Shown here in pieces: positions 15,848 to 25,418 of a stretch of 64,000 bases of DNA. The notes beneath the pieces were generated by a model, which had not been told where the DNA came from, made no database searches, and was given only the letters and a program-made list of their open reading frames with translations. The position numbers were made by a program, and so were the translations under genes. The DNA is from Microbacter sp049976245. Lineage in GTDB: Bacteria; Bacteroidota; Bacteroidia; Bacteroidales; Paludibacteraceae. Numbering within the stretch: position 1 is the first letter of the stretch; each line of letters begins with the position of its first letter. The DNA lies in contig JBMFIQ010000009.1 of NCBI GenBank assembly GCA_049976245.1, positions 1-64,000 on the forward strand, given 5' to 3'.

Positions 15848-17116
15848 TCAAATCCATTCAAATCCGGTATAAGGCACAAGTGCCTGAGGAATTCGAATGC
15901 CGTCGAGCGTTTGATTATTTTCAAGCAAAGCAGCCATGATGCGAGGTAAAGCCAATGCGCTGCCGTTTAGGGTATGACACAATTGGGTTTTCTTATTTTC
16001 AGTTTTGTAACGGCATTTCAATCGATTAGCCTGATAACTTTCAAAATTTGAAACGGAACTTACCTCGAGCCAGCGTTTCTGTGCTGCCGAAAAGACTTCA
16101 AAATCGAATGTCAGAGCAGAAGTAAAACTCATGTCGCCTCCGCAAAGACGAAGGATCCGCCATGGCAATTCCAACTGCTCTACCAACGATTGAACATAAT
16201 CCACCATTTCATTTAATGATTGGTACGAATGTTCCGGCGTGTCAATGCGTACAATTTCCACCTTGTCAAATTGATGCAGGCGATTCAAACCACGCACATC
16301 TTTGCCGTACGAACCTGCTTCACGACGAAAACAAGCCGAATAGCCACAATTTTTAATCGGTAACTCTTTCTCCTGCAAAATCACATCACGATACATGTTG
16401 GTAATGGGTACTTCGGCAGTCGGGATTAAATAGAAATCGTCCACCTGACAATGATACATTTGACCTTCCTTATCGGGTAACTGTCCCGTTCCAAAGCCTG
16501 AAGCGGCATTCACCAAATAGGGCGGTTGCACCTCCAAATAACCGGCATCTCGGGCTTTATCCAAAAAGAAATTGATCAAAGCACGTTGCAATCGGGCTCC
16601 TTTTCCCTTGTAAACCGGGAAACCTGCTCCTGTGATTTTAACCCCCATTTCAAAATCGATCAAATCATATTTCTTTGCCAATTCCCAATGAGGCAAGGCA
16701 TGATCTCCCAAATCGGGAATGAAGCCTCCGGTTCGTTCCACAACATTATCGTCGGCTCCTTTGCCTTCGGGCACTGAATCGTGAGGAAGATTTGGAATCG
16801 TCACCAACAAATCGTTCAATTGTTTTTCCGCAGCAGTCAATTCTGACGTCAACTGCTTGATACGCTCTTTCAAAGAAACGGTTTGTGCTTTGACATTTTC
16901 AACTTCATCCTTTTTTCCTTGGCTAAACAATTCACCAATAATTTTAGACAAACGGTTTAGTTCAGCGCCGGCCTCATCCAAGTTAGCTTGCATTTGACGG
17001 CGTTGCGAATCCAATGCAACAATTTGAGCCACAATGAGCGATCCGTCAAATTTTTTTTTGGCTAACCGATCAATCACTTCCTGCGTATGTTCAATAATGG
17101 TTTTTAATGTCAACAT
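15848..17116 (-). CDS. serS: Seryl-tRNA synthetase
   Basis: The 422-residue enzyme has the N-terminal long coiled-coil arm (about 30-100) that reads the tRNA-Ser variable arm. The class II catalytic core follows, with PTAEVPITNMYRD, motif 2 CFRREAGSYGKDVRGL, and motif 3 GSALALPRIMAALLENN. It charges tRNA-Ser with serine in the cytoplasm. The gene lies downstream of rplU-rpmA on the same strand but behind a terminator, and it has its own -7 element at 17139-17146. Confidence 0.98.
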   Translation of the reverse strand: MLTLKTIIEHTQEVIDRLAKKKFDGSLIVAQIVALDSQRRQMQANLDEAGAELNRLSKIIGELFSQGKKDEVENVKAQTVSLKERIKQLTSELTAAEKQLNDLLVTIPNLPHDSVPEGKGADDNVVERTGGFIPDLGDHALPHWELAKKYDLIDFEMGVKITGAGFPVYKGKGARLQRALINFFLDKARDAGYLEVQPPYLVNAASGFGTGQLPDKEGQMYHCQVDDFYLIPTAEVPITNMYRDVILQEKELPIKNCGYSACFRREAGSYGKDVRGLNRLHQFDKVEIVRIDTPEHSYQSLNEMVDYVQSLVEQLELPWRILRLCGGDMSFTSALTFDFEVFSAAQKRWLEVSSVSNFESYQANRLKCRYKTENKKTQLCHTLNGSALALPRIMAALLENNQTLDGIRIPQALVPYTGFEWI

Positions 17117-17138
17117 AATCTATCAATCTTTAATTACA

Positions 17139-17146
17139 CAAAGGTA
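17139..17146 (-). promoter_or_regulatory. Candidate -7 element for serS
   Basis: CAAAGGTA on the plus strand reads TACCTTTG on the minus strand, an exact TAnnTTTG match 23 bases before the start codon. A CAAA at 17171 could be a loosely spaced -33. Confidence 0.5.
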
Positions 17147-17200
17147 CGATTAATTTTGGTAGGCATAAAGCAAAACGCCGGATGAAAACAAGTGAAATTC

Positions 17201-17250
17201 AAAAAAAAATCTCATCAAACCACCTTGCAATGGAATTGATGAGACTTTTT
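17201..17250 (-). terminator. Rho-independent terminator after rpmA
   Basis: TCTCATCAA (17210-17218) pairs with TTGATGAGA (17236-17244). On the minus strand it is followed by nine T residues. Confidence 0.85.
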
Positions 17251-17271
17251 CTCACAAAAGATCGTTATGAT

Positions 17272-17535
17272 TTACTCTGCTGTTACTTTTTCGATGGAGA
17301 CAAAAGATTTGTTATCTTTCTTTTTACGAAAAACTACTTTACCGTTTGTTAATGCAAAAAGCGTATGATCTTTTCCGATTCCGACATTTTCGCCCGGATT
17401 ATGAACCGTTCCGCGTTGACGCACGATGATGTTTCCGGCTTTAGCAAACTGGCCGCCAAAAATCTTAACGCCCAATCGCTTACTTTCTGATTCACGGCCG
17501 TTTTTTGAACTACCGACTCCTTTTTTATGTGCCAT
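17272..17535 (-). CDS. rpmA: 50S ribosomal protein L27
   Basis: The 87-residue protein opens MAHKKGVGSSKNGRESESK and keeps the conserved core KRLGVKIFGGQFAKAGNII followed by VRQRGTVHNPGENVGIGKDH. L27 lies near the peptidyl transferase centre of the large subunit. There is no Firmicutes-type cleavable N-terminal extension. It follows rplU by 27 bp, the nearly universal L21-L27 operon. Confidence 0.98.
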   Translation of the reverse strand: MAHKKGVGSSKNGRESESKRLGVKIFGGQFAKAGNIIVRQRGTVHNPGENVGIGKDHTLFALTNGKVVFRKKKDNKSFVSIEKVTAE

Positions 17536-17562
17536 GATGATTTATATTTTTTTGTGTTTTAT

Positions 17563-17877
17563 TTATGCAACAATTTCTTTGATAAGCAATTCAGTAAAAT
17601 ATTGACGATGTCCGTTCAATGTTTGATAATCCTTTTTGCGCTTTTTCTTAAATACGAGTACTTTATCGCCTTTAACATGGGCTTTCACCTCAGCCACCAC
17701 TTTGGCGCCTTCAATCACGGGCATTCCAACCGAAACAACCCCATCATTGTCAATCAAAAAAACTTTTTCCAATTCAATGGTTGAACCGATTTCGGCTTTT
17801 TCCATGCGATGAACATACAACTTTTTCCCGGCTTCAACTTTAAATTGTTGACCTAAAATTTCTACAATTGCGTACAT
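17563..17877 (-). CDS. rplU: 50S ribosomal protein L21
   Basis: The 104-residue protein has the L21 pattern: YAIVEILGQQFKVEAGKKLY at the N-terminus, then KVFLIDNDG and VVAEVKAHVKGDKVLVFKKK, and a C-terminal KRKKDYQTLNGHRQYFTELL. It is a 23S rRNA-binding protein of the large subunit and is cotranscribed with rpmA. Confidence 0.98.
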   Translation of the reverse strand: MYAIVEILGQQFKVEAGKKLYVHRMEKAEIGSTIELEKVFLIDNDGVVSVGMPVIEGAKVVAEVKAHVKGDKVLVFKKKRKKDYQTLNGHRQYFTELLIKEIVA

Positions 17878-18102
17878 AAACTATTTGTTTTATGAATTTT
17901 ATCCGGCAGGTGACGTGTTGACTCCAATCAACCTCAATGCTTTGGAACCTCTTCGGAAACGAGTTACAAAATTAATGATTTATTCTTATTGCACAAACAG
18001 ATATGACGTTAAAGATCCAATATTTTCTCGTCCGCATTGCATACCAAACGGGCATCTTGTTAAAATAGGGAATCAACAGTACCACTAAAATTCATCTTCG
18101 GG

Positions 18103-18912
18103 CTAAATCATGTTGTAGAACACGCGCAAAAGGAATTGATAGGTGTGATCGGGAATCCAAGCCTTAGACTTTGCGAAACCAACTTGCACCAAATTTCCGA
18201 CTTTGTATCTAAATTTTGGATGATTAGAACGAACAATGCGAGCCGCTACTTTAGCTAATTGAATTGGTTTGTAGCCGTTTTGTTCCTCTTTCTCAATGTT
18301 TTTCAATGTTTTCAAAAATTGAGCTCCATAAACGTCACTTTTTTTGGTTAACTCCGAAATGATGCGACCGGCCGTGAAGCCTGTGGCAAAATCGCCCGGT
18401 TCGATAAGCGAAACATGAATGTTAAACGGTTTTACCTCCAGGCTCAAGGCTTCGCTATAGCCCTCCACTGCAAATTTGGAAGCGGAATAAAATGCCTGAA
18501 ACGGAAGCCCCATCACACCGCCCAAAGAGCTAAAGTTGACAATGGTGCCACCACCGTTTTGACGCATGTAAGGCAGTACAGCCGAACAAACATAAACCGT
18601 CCCCATAAAATTTGTATCCATTTGCAACCTGATCTCGTCCACAGTGGCTAATTCGGCTGCCCCGCCAATGCCCATTCCGGCACTGTTGAAGACGATGTCA
18701 ATGTGTCCTTCCTGTTGAATCACATGCTCAACAGCCTTACGCACACTTTCCACATCGGTCACATTCATCTGAATAAATTTCAATCTTCCTTTATCTTCCA
18801 TTTGACGTCGGCCGGTACCATAGACCACATGTCCCTGATCGGCTAAATATTCAGCACATGCTTTGCCCAACCCGGAAGTAGCGCCTGTAATAAAAACAAC
18901 CTTTGAATTCAT
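18103..18912 (-). CDS. Short-chain dehydrogenase/reductase
   Basis: The 269-residue enzyme shows the classical SDR layout: cofactor loop TGATSGLG (9-16), NSAG in place of NNAG (76-79), the catalytic serine region NFSSLGG (126-132), and Y142-xxx-K146 (YSASK). The C-terminal part is similar to SDRs acting on lipids or steroids, but the substrate is not determined. The arginine pair GRRQ after the second strand suggests NADPH preference. It follows the aldo/keto reductase gene by 30 bp and may share its transcript. Confidence 0.88.
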   Translation of the reverse strand: MNSKVVFITGATSGLGKACAEYLADQGHVVYGTGRRQMEDKGRLKFIQMNVTDVESVRKAVEHVIQQEGHIDIVFNSAGMGIGGAAELATVDEIRLQMDTNFMGTVYVCSAVLPYMRQNGGGTIVNFSSLGGVMGLPFQAFYSASKFAVEGYSEALSLEVKPFNIHVSLIEPGDFATGFTAGRIISELTKKSDVYGAQFLKTLKNIEKEEQNGYKPIQLAKVAARIVRSNHPKFRYKVGNLVQVGFAKSKAWIPDHTYQFLLRVFYNMI

Positions 18913-18942
18913 AGTGATGAAATTGATTAATAAACTATTGCA

Positions 18943-19941
18943 TTAATTTGAACGGATGATGTCGTCAATCAAGGACAGTTCATCAGCCGTAAAGTCGGGA
19001 TAATTCAACACATGAATATTGTCTTGAAGTTGTGACAGTGAACTTGTTCCAACAATAACCGATTGAACAAGCGGAGTACGCAAGCACCATTGCAAAGCCA
19101 TTTGCGCCAGTGTCTGACTTCGATTGCCGGCAATGAAATTCAATTTGGAAACCTTATCAATGATTTCGGGTGAAATTTGATTTCGTTGTAAAAAACCGGT
19201 TGGTTTGGCAGCACGTGAATTTTCAGGAATACCATGCAAATATTTATCGGATAAAATTCCCTGATAAAGCGGCGAAAAACCAATAAACCCGACCCCATGA
19301 TCCGATGCAGTTTGTAAAATTTCATTTTCAACATCACGCGAAAACATGCTGTAACGATCCTGATGAATGAGACAGGGCGTTCCATTGGCTTTAAGTATGT
19401 TGTAGGCTTCGATTGTTTTGTCAACAGGATATTTTGAAATGCCCACATAGAGGGCTTTACCCTGATGCACCGCATCCGAAAGTGCCGACATGGTTTCTTC
19501 CAATGGCGTTGTTGGATCGTAACGATGAGAATAAAAGATATCTACATAGTCCAATTGCAGGCGTTTGAGACTTTGATCGAGGCTGGCAAGTAAATACTTA
19601 CGGGAACTGCCGTCACCATAAGGACCCGGCCACATGATGTGACCTGCTTTGGTCGAAATGATCATTTCATCACGAACGTTTTTGGAGAACAGCTTCAAAA
19701 TTTTACCAAAATTCTTTTCGGCACTTCCTTCGGGAGGTCCGTAGTTATTGGCCAAATCAAAATGAGTAATACCTTGATCGAAAGCATACTGTATCATTCG
19801 TACAGCTTCGTCAAAATCATCCACATCACCAAAATTGTGCCATAAGCCGAGGGATAAACGCGGCAACTGCAATCCGCTTTTCCCGCAATGAATGTATTGC
19901 ATCTTGTCATCGTAACGCGATGATGAAGGTTCGATTTGCAT
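18943..19941 (-). CDS. Aldo/keto reductase, YghZ/glyceraldehyde-phosphate reductase type
   Basis: The 332-residue protein matches YghZ-like reductases from its first residues (RYDDKMQYIHCGKSGLQLP, then LSLGLWHNFGDVD), which supports the longer start. Catalytic tetrad elements are visible: D and Y in THFDLANNYGPP, K in ISTKAGHIMWPGPYG, and H in IFYSHRYDP. Such enzymes reduce aldehydes, for example methylglyoxal or L-glyceraldehyde 3-phosphate, with NADPH in the cytoplasm. It precedes the short-chain dehydrogenase gene. Confidence 0.88.
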   Translation of the reverse strand: MQIEPSSSRYDDKMQYIHCGKSGLQLPRLSLGLWHNFGDVDDFDEAVRMIQYAFDQGITHFDLANNYGPPEGSAEKNFGKILKLFSKNVRDEMIISTKAGHIMWPGPYGDGSSRKYLLASLDQSLKRLQLDYVDIFYSHRYDPTTPLEETMSALSDAVHQGKALYVGISKYPVDKTIEAYNILKANGTPCLIHQDRYSMFSRDVENEILQTASDHGVGFIGFSPLYQGILSDKYLHGIPENSRAAKPTGFLQRNQISPEIIDKVSKLNFIAGNRSQTLAQMALQWCLRTPLVQSVIVGTSSLSQLQDNIHVLNYPDFTADELSLIDDIIRSN

Positions 19942-20127
19942 AGAAATCCGTTTTAGAAAATTATTTTTACAAAAATAGAAGTATTTTGATGAAAAATCAA
20001 CTGCTTCAACCTACAAGATGACTTCCGTGTTGAAACAACGACTGAATGAAATTCATTTCTCACGTTCGGTTGATCAGCAACTTCGGTCATCTTTGACTTT
20101 TAAGCATCCCTTTTCATGTGAATTCAA

Positions 20128-22509
20128 TTATCTCGAAATAATTCTTAGCACCATGGGTTTTCCTTTGAATAAGAATGAATAATGCAACGCTCCGTTATAA
20201 AATCCATTTCCACATTTTTCACTTTGAGGCAATGCCATTGATTCCACTTTCCCGTCACAAGACACCTGAAGTGAACGTTGTGGAGTTTCCATCGGAATGA
20301 CCAATTCAATGTGTCGTACTGTCGGTTGTCTTTGATATTTACCTTGATTAGAAGATATTTCAATGGTTCCTCCCTGCGCATTGAACCCACGCGAATGGAA
20401 ATGGATCAATTCGAAATGATTCGTTTTTAGGCTGTTTTTGGACACGCCGTCATCATTGAAAAGTTCATAAGAAGTGGACACCGTTGATGGAATGTAGGTG
20501 ATTTGCAAATGGTCCCCGTTGTAAGCTCCTGCTTGTTGTATCCTTTGATTTTCAGGGATAAAACTTCCCTCCTTATAAAAATAAGGAATTTCACGTAACG
20601 AACAACTGTCCGTATAAAAACGATTTCCCTTCAACACTATGTTTCGGCTCACCGAAAACCATTTTCCATCAGGCAAATAATAGGTTCGGGCTTTTTCCCC
20701 TTTTTGAACGATTGGCACTACCAAAATTTCATTACCCCACATGTATTCATCTTCCATTTTTGTTGCAATGCTGTCATGAGGGTACCAATAATACAAAGGA
20801 GCCATCAATGGACTGCCATGCACGGTTTGTTGATACGCCAACGTGTAGTTATAAGGAAGCAATCGATAACGGAGATCTATGGCCTGTTTCGCATCGCTGC
20901 GATAAGGTTCGGGAAACAAAGCGGCTTCGCTCGGAAAACTGAAAGCTGTCGTATCCATTTGATAAAGCGCTGTGCCGTGCGGTCTAAAAATAGGAGTAAA
21001 AGCGGCAAACTGCAACCACCGAACGTACAATTCGCAATCGCCGTCGCCACCTGCAAATCCACCGGCATCACTGTGAACGTAAGGCACACCACTCATACTC
21101 ATCCCCAACAAAACAGGCAATTGAGCCTGCAATCCGCTCCAGTTACGTCCCACATCGCCGGTCCAAGGAAAGATGGAATAACGTTGCGTACCGGCAAAAC
21201 CACTTCGATTCAAACTAAAAAGCCGTTTATTAGGATAATATTGGGCAAATTTTTCATACAACATCTTAGTCCAAGTGTGTCCGTAAAAATTATGCACCTC
21301 GTTAGCGCTGAATAATCTATTGAAACCTAAGTCTCTCAAATTATGATACATATTGGCAGGATGCGTTTCAGGTTCTCCTAAATCGCCCCACCACCCTTCG
21401 ACACCGTTGTTCTTCATCTGACGATGATAAAATTGCCAAAACCATTGTTGTGCATCTTTTCGAAACAGATCCAACAAACCTCCGTTCCCAAAATAAAACT
21501 GAGTCAAATAATAAAAATGTTTCCCTGTACTATCCACTGCAAAATAAGGCTTTGCCTGATCATAATGCAAGGAATTCTCCACCAAATAGGGTTCAGTCAC
21601 CAAAATGGTTTTAATGCCCTGCCTTGAAAAATCGGCAATCATTTTTTTGGGATTTGGCCATCGAACGGTATCGATCCACTCGAGATTTCCAAGCGTATGT
21701 TTGATGTGATCGCCAAACCAGAACAAATCGAAAATAACGGCATCCACGGGAATGGAATCACGTTGCATTTTAGCCAGAATGGTGTCAACCTGAAGTTGAC
21801 TTGAATATCCAAATCGGCTCATCAAATTTCCCAAAGCCCAACGTGGCGGAAGTGGTTGTGTACCTGTCAAATGATAGTATGAATGCAAAATTTGTTGATA
21901 ATTGCCAAAAATGACATAAACGGTCAATACGCCTGAAAAAGCACCGTATTGCAAATTATCCGGTTGGGTTTTGCCAATATCCAAAAAGGCTTTTGAAACA
22001 TTGTCGAAAAACAAGCCATAGCCATCAGACGTGGTAAGAAAAGGAACTTCATAATTCAAATCGTTGGTATTCATCCCATAGCCATAATGAGGAATGTTGT
22101 ACAAATCCAAAAAATATCCCCTTCGATTCAACGGCAATGCCCGTTCGCCACTTCCATACACCGCTTCATGAGGAGTCAGGTGGATGTTAAAGCCGCGATA
22201 GAGACCCTGTTGGAAAGTGGACGAAATGACAAATCGATCATTCAAAATCAATGAATCATGACGCAAAACAACCGGCAATTTTCCCGTGATAGCTTTAGGT
22301 TTGAGAATGACTGCATCACTCACATATTCATCATGTTTATAACCTTTTGGATGAAATGTGATTCGGTAAATATGATCGGCATATTGATTGACTATGTAAC
22401 GCCCTTGTGATGTCACAAACTGCTCTTCGTAACGAACAGCAGGTTGATTTTGAGCACATAAAAAACTTACTGTCAGCAAAAAAAAACTCAAAAAGATCAT
22501 TTGCTTCAT
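20128..22509 (-). CDS. Glycoside hydrolase family 31, alpha-glucosidase-like
   Basis: I start at MKQMIFLSFFLL (22509), giving a clear signal peptide ending at about residue 19 (FLCAQ). The longer frame to 22569 adds 20 residues of non-signal sequence. The mature enzyme has the GH31 N-terminal beta domain, a (beta/alpha)8 barrel with predicted nucleophile D376 in WWGDLGEPE and acid/base D452 in WTGDVGRNWSG, and C-terminal beta domains. GH31 enzymes cleave alpha-glucosides or alpha-xylosides. No SusC/SusD genes are nearby, so it is not in an obvious polysaccharide utilization locus. Leader repeat copy C lies about 165 bp upstream. Confidence 0.92.
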   Translation of the reverse strand: MKQMIFLSFFLLTVSFLCAQNQPAVRYEEQFVTSQGRYIVNQYADHIYRITFHPKGYKHDEYVSDAVILKPKAITGKLPVVLRHDSLILNDRFVISSTFQQGLYRGFNIHLTPHEAVYGSGERALPLNRRGYFLDLYNIPHYGYGMNTNDLNYEVPFLTTSDGYGLFFDNVSKAFLDIGKTQPDNLQYGAFSGVLTVYVIFGNYQQILHSYYHLTGTQPLPPRWALGNLMSRFGYSSQLQVDTILAKMQRDSIPVDAVIFDLFWFGDHIKHTLGNLEWIDTVRWPNPKKMIADFSRQGIKTILVTEPYLVENSLHYDQAKPYFAVDSTGKHFYYLTQFYFGNGGLLDLFRKDAQQWFWQFYHRQMKNNGVEGWWGDLGEPETHPANMYHNLRDLGFNRLFSANEVHNFYGHTWTKMLYEKFAQYYPNKRLFSLNRSGFAGTQRYSIFPWTGDVGRNWSGLQAQLPVLLGMSMSGVPYVHSDAGGFAGGDGDCELYVRWLQFAAFTPIFRPHGTALYQMDTTAFSFPSEAALFPEPYRSDAKQAIDLRYRLLPYNYTLAYQQTVHGSPLMAPLYYWYPHDSIATKMEDEYMWGNEILVVPIVQKGEKARTYYLPDGKWFSVSRNIVLKGNRFYTDSCSLREIPYFYKEGSFIPENQRIQQAGAYNGDHLQITYIPSTVSTSYELFNDDGVSKNSLKTNHFELIHFHSRGFNAQGGTIEISSNQGKYQRQPTVRHIELVIPMETPQRSLQVSCDGKVESMALPQSEKCGNGFYNGALHYSFLFKGKPMVLRIISR

Positions 22510-22673
22510 ACGAATCAATTTTAAAATAAATAATAACCTTAATAGCCCAACGACGTCGTTACATGGCATGAAGAGTCACCGTAAAAAGAACAAATGTAAG
22601 GTTTCTTACGAAATATCTGCCGATTTTGAAGTTAAACTTGAAAGAAAAATGACGAAATCGTTTTTTATTTCAA

Positions 22674-22764
22674 ACGTCTATTTTAATTTTTAACATTAAG
22701 AATGTATGGAACTCGCCAAATAGTCATTCTTTTGAGCATAAGCTGTTTTTATGGCTCGTATCAC
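22674..22764 (-). repeat. Leader repeat copy C, between GH31 and S1/P1 nuclease genes
   Basis: Read on the minus strand it opens GTGATACGAGCCATAAAAA and ends AATAGACGT followed by TTG instead of ATG, so the start-codon position is decayed or uses TTG. Its hairpin stem is AAGAATG with CATTCTT, plus ACT with AGT. The 22-codon frame begins with GTG. It lies 18 bp beyond the stop of the S1/P1 nuclease gene and upstream of GH31. Confidence 0.88.
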
Positions 22765-22782
22765 AGACAGCTTCGTTTGCTT

Positions 22783-23886
22783 TTAGTTGTTTGTTGATTG
22801 AATGATCATTCGTTTTGTTTGAGCCAACTGTTCATGTTGAAGCACAATCAAATAAACGCCGGATTTCAATCCGTTGGATGTAAAACGGATGGAATGCTCT
22901 CCCTGCGATTGATGCTCATTAACGAGTGTTGCAAGTTTTTTCCCTGTAATATCCGTAACAAACAACTGAATGTATCCCTCTTTATTCAGTTTGTAACGAA
23001 TGGTGGTCACGTCGGAAAAGGGATTAGGCACATTCTGAGACAACAGAAAATCCATGTCGGCAACAATATGAGCGGTTGCCGAAACCGTTTGTGACTCCTG
23101 CCATGCCGTATAAATCAATGAAGCTATGGAAACCGACGACGATTGAAACAGAGCATTGGTAATGACACCCAATTTATTGTACATGGCATTGACGTAAGCA
23201 GTGCCATAGGATGGATCGATAGATTTGGCATAAGTATCCGATTTTAAGACAGTATCGACTAACGTATGGCTTTGGTAAATGTAATCCAGGATGTATTGCT
23301 GAACATCGTTAATTCGATGAATGACGCACGGTGAATAGGTCATGGAAGAAACATAGGCATCCACCATTTTTGTTTCGTAACGTGAATGAACACCTTTGTT
23401 TCCCGTGAATTGTCCATCATAATTGGAGGTAACATGGAGCGGCATGTGGCCGTCAGCAACATAATGGCCTAAATCGGCAGCCGTTAAAACAGCTTTTGAT
23501 AGGTCGTTGCGTCGAAAACATGACACCAAAGTATCGTAGGTTGTTTTCGTAGCCCACGGCAAAATTCCCCATGCATACACATTGGAAGATCCGTATTTAG
23601 CAATAGCATCGGTTAAATTCAACAGAACAGTACCTGTTTGTTGAAATTCCTTATAATTTTCTATATCAATAAAATGTTTTGGACTTTCGTCAGGATCGGC
23701 GCTTTTACGATTATCTGCATCCGAAGCATGATCGGTCAATGTGGATGACCAACTTTGAAATTGATTGAAATCGGAAGGAAAATAATAAGTGATATGACTG
23801 CTGATACTTTTATGACCGTTATAACCCCAACTGGACAAACTGATCAAAACAATCAACGCTAATAAATAATGAAAGACGGTTTTCAT
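22783..23886 (-). CDS. Secreted S1/P1 nuclease or zinc phospholipase C-like protein with T9SS sorting domain
   Basis: The start at MKTVFHYLLA (23886) gives 367 residues. A longer frame to 23988 only translates repeat copy D. After a signal peptide the mature protein should begin at W20 (WGYNGHKSISSH); the N-terminal Trp binds zinc in this family. Further zinc ligands appear in TDHASDAD and in DLGHYVADGHMPLH. Residues from about 285 form a type IX secretion sorting domain: NVPNPFSDVTTIRYKL, then GYIQLFVTDITGKKLATL and a KRMIIQ end. It is thus exported through the Por system. The substrate (nucleic acid or phospholipid) is unresolved. Leader repeats flank it on both sides. Confidence 0.87.
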   Translation of the reverse strand: MKTVFHYLLALIVLISLSSWGYNGHKSISSHITYYFPSDFNQFQSWSSTLTDHASDADNRKSADPDESPKHFIDIENYKEFQQTGTVLLNLTDAIAKYGSSNVYAWGILPWATKTTYDTLVSCFRRNDLSKAVLTAADLGHYVADGHMPLHVTSNYDGQFTGNKGVHSRYETKMVDAYVSSMTYSPCVIHRINDVQQYILDYIYQSHTLVDTVLKSDTYAKSIDPSYGTAYVNAMYNKLGVITNALFQSSSVSIASLIYTAWQESQTVSATAHIVADMDFLLSQNVPNPFSDVTTIRYKLNKEGYIQLFVTDITGKKLATLVNEHQSQGEHSIRFTSNGLKSGVYLIVLQHEQLAQTKRMIIQSTNN

Positions 23887-23976
23887 ACGTCTATTTTTAT
23901 TTTTAACGTTAAAAATGTATGAAACTCTCCAAAAAAGCATTTTCTTGAGTATAATCTTTTGTGTAGCTTGTTTCTT
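23887..23976 (-). repeat. Leader repeat copy D, upstream of S1/P1 nuclease gene
   Basis: On the minus strand it ends AATAGACGT exactly before the ATG of the nuclease gene. The 5' end is diverged (AAGAAACAAGCTAC in place of ATGAAACGAGCCAT). The hairpin is AAAATG with CATTTT. The open frame runs through into the gene as in copy A, with no start codon at the 5' end. Confidence 0.85.
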
Positions 23977-24198
23977 TGAGATTTTCATTTAGATATAGAT
24001 TTAGAAGGTTTAAAAATCATTTCAACAAAAAAATACTTTTCATGCCGCTTTTATTAAGTACAACAATAGGCTTTATTTGATAAAAACCATTGATCTAATG
24101 AGAGATAAAAAAATAGACGATACAACAATATCATCTATTTTTTTATCTTATTTCGTCAAATTCAAGTGCAATCAAAAATCATAACGCACCTGCATTGA
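23977..24198. other. Interval between ackA and repeat copy D
   Basis: No gene is seen. It holds the bidirectional hairpin at 24104-24147 and A/T-rich sequence. Confidence 0.5.
24104..24147. terminator. Hairpin terminator after ackA
   Basis: GATAAAAAAATAGA on the left pairs with TCTATTTTTTTATC on the right, with one interior mismatch and an inner GAT/ATC pair. The A and T runs serve either strand; it lies about 50 bp past the ackA stop. Confidence 0.75.
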
Positions 24199-25398
24199 TT
24201 AATGGCTAACAATCTCTAACGTATCGGATGCAATCATTAATTCCTCATCGGTTGGAATAACGGCAACTTTAATCTTGGAATCATTCGTACTGATAACCGC
24301 TTCACGACCACGAACCTGACTGTTTTTTTCTTGGTCAATTTCAATGCCCATCCATTCCATCCCCTCACAAGCGGCAGCCCGAGTTCCCGATTGATTTTCG
24401 CCAACACCACCGGTAAAGATAACGGCATCAGCACCACCCAATACAGCTAAATAAGAGCCTATGTATTTTTTGATTCGATACTGATACATTTCCAATGCCA
24501 ATTTAGCAAGTTGATTCCCTTCCGCAATGGCTTTTTCCAAATCGCGCATGTCCGAAGAGACACCCGAAATGCCCAACACACCGCTATGTTTGTTGAAAAG
24601 TGTTGATGCTGAATCGGTACCAAGTACCTCTTTGTCCATCAAAAAAGTAACCACGCCCGCATCGACGTCTCCGGAACGCGTTCCCATCATCAATCCTTCA
24701 ACAGGAGTAAAGCCCATGGAAGTATCGACCGATTTTCCGTTTTTGATGGCGGTAATCGATGCCCCGTTCCCAATGTGACACGTGATGAGTTTGGCATGAT
24801 CATAATCAATACCTAAAAATTCGCAAGCACGTCGAGAAACGTAGCGATGGCTGGTTCCATGGAAACCGTACCGTCGAATGCCGTATTTGGTATAAAGCGA
24901 ATAAGGAATAGCATACAAATAAGCATGTGGTTCCATGGTTTGATGAAAAGCAGTATCAAAAACGCCCACCTGCGGAACATTTGGCAACAACTCCTTGATG
25001 GCATTGATACCGGCCAAATTAGGCGGATTGTGCAAAGGAGCTATTTCGATGCACTCTTCAATCTTAGAGATCACCTCCTGATCAATGAGCACACTGGAGT
25101 TAAAACGTTCACCTCCGTGAACCAGCCGATGACCTACCGCATTGATCTCTTCCAACGAACCGATTGCTCCGTGTTTTTTGCTGATCAACACCCCCAAAAT
25201 GTATTCAATGGCACTTTGATGAGTTAAAATTTCTCCTTCAAGCGTTACCCGATTCCCGTCAGCGCGTGTATGTCGAAGGAAAGAACCTTTCATACCCAAT
25301 TTTTCAACGCCTCCTTGACCAAGAATCTCTTTGGTAGTCATGTCAAATAATTTATATTTAACCGACGAACTTCCACAATTCAAAACTAATATCTTCAT
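24199..25398 (-). CDS. ackA: Acetate kinase
   Basis: The 399-residue enzyme has the acetate kinase signatures: MKILVLNCGSSSVKYKLFD at the N-terminus, FDTAFHQTM, the catalytic arginine region YGIRRYGFHGTSHRYVS, and CHIGNGASITAI. It makes ATP and acetate from acetyl phosphate. It is the last gene of a pta - dehydrogenase-like - ackA unit, 20 bp after the middle gene. Confidence 0.98.
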   Translation of the reverse strand: MKILVLNCGSSSVKYKLFDMTTKEILGQGGVEKLGMKGSFLRHTRADGNRVTLEGEILTHQSAIEYILGVLISKKHGAIGSLEEINAVGHRLVHGGERFNSSVLIDQEVISKIEECIEIAPLHNPPNLAGINAIKELLPNVPQVGVFDTAFHQTMEPHAYLYAIPYSLYTKYGIRRYGFHGTSHRYVSRRACEFLGIDYDHAKLITCHIGNGASITAIKNGKSVDTSMGFTPVEGLMMGTRSGDVDAGVVTFLMDKEVLGTDSASTLFNKHSGVLGISGVSSDMRDLEKAIAEGNQLAKLALEMYQYRIKKYIGSYLAVLGGADAVIFTGGVGENQSGTRAAACEGMEWMGIEIDQEKNSQVRGREAVISTNDSKIKVAVIPTDEELMIASDTLEIVSH

Positions 25399-25418
25399 CC
25401 TTTGATTTCTTTATTCCG

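Noticed and set aside
23887..23988. Longer N-terminus for the S1/P1 nuclease
   Set aside because: The extra residues are translated repeat copy D and would destroy the signal peptide.
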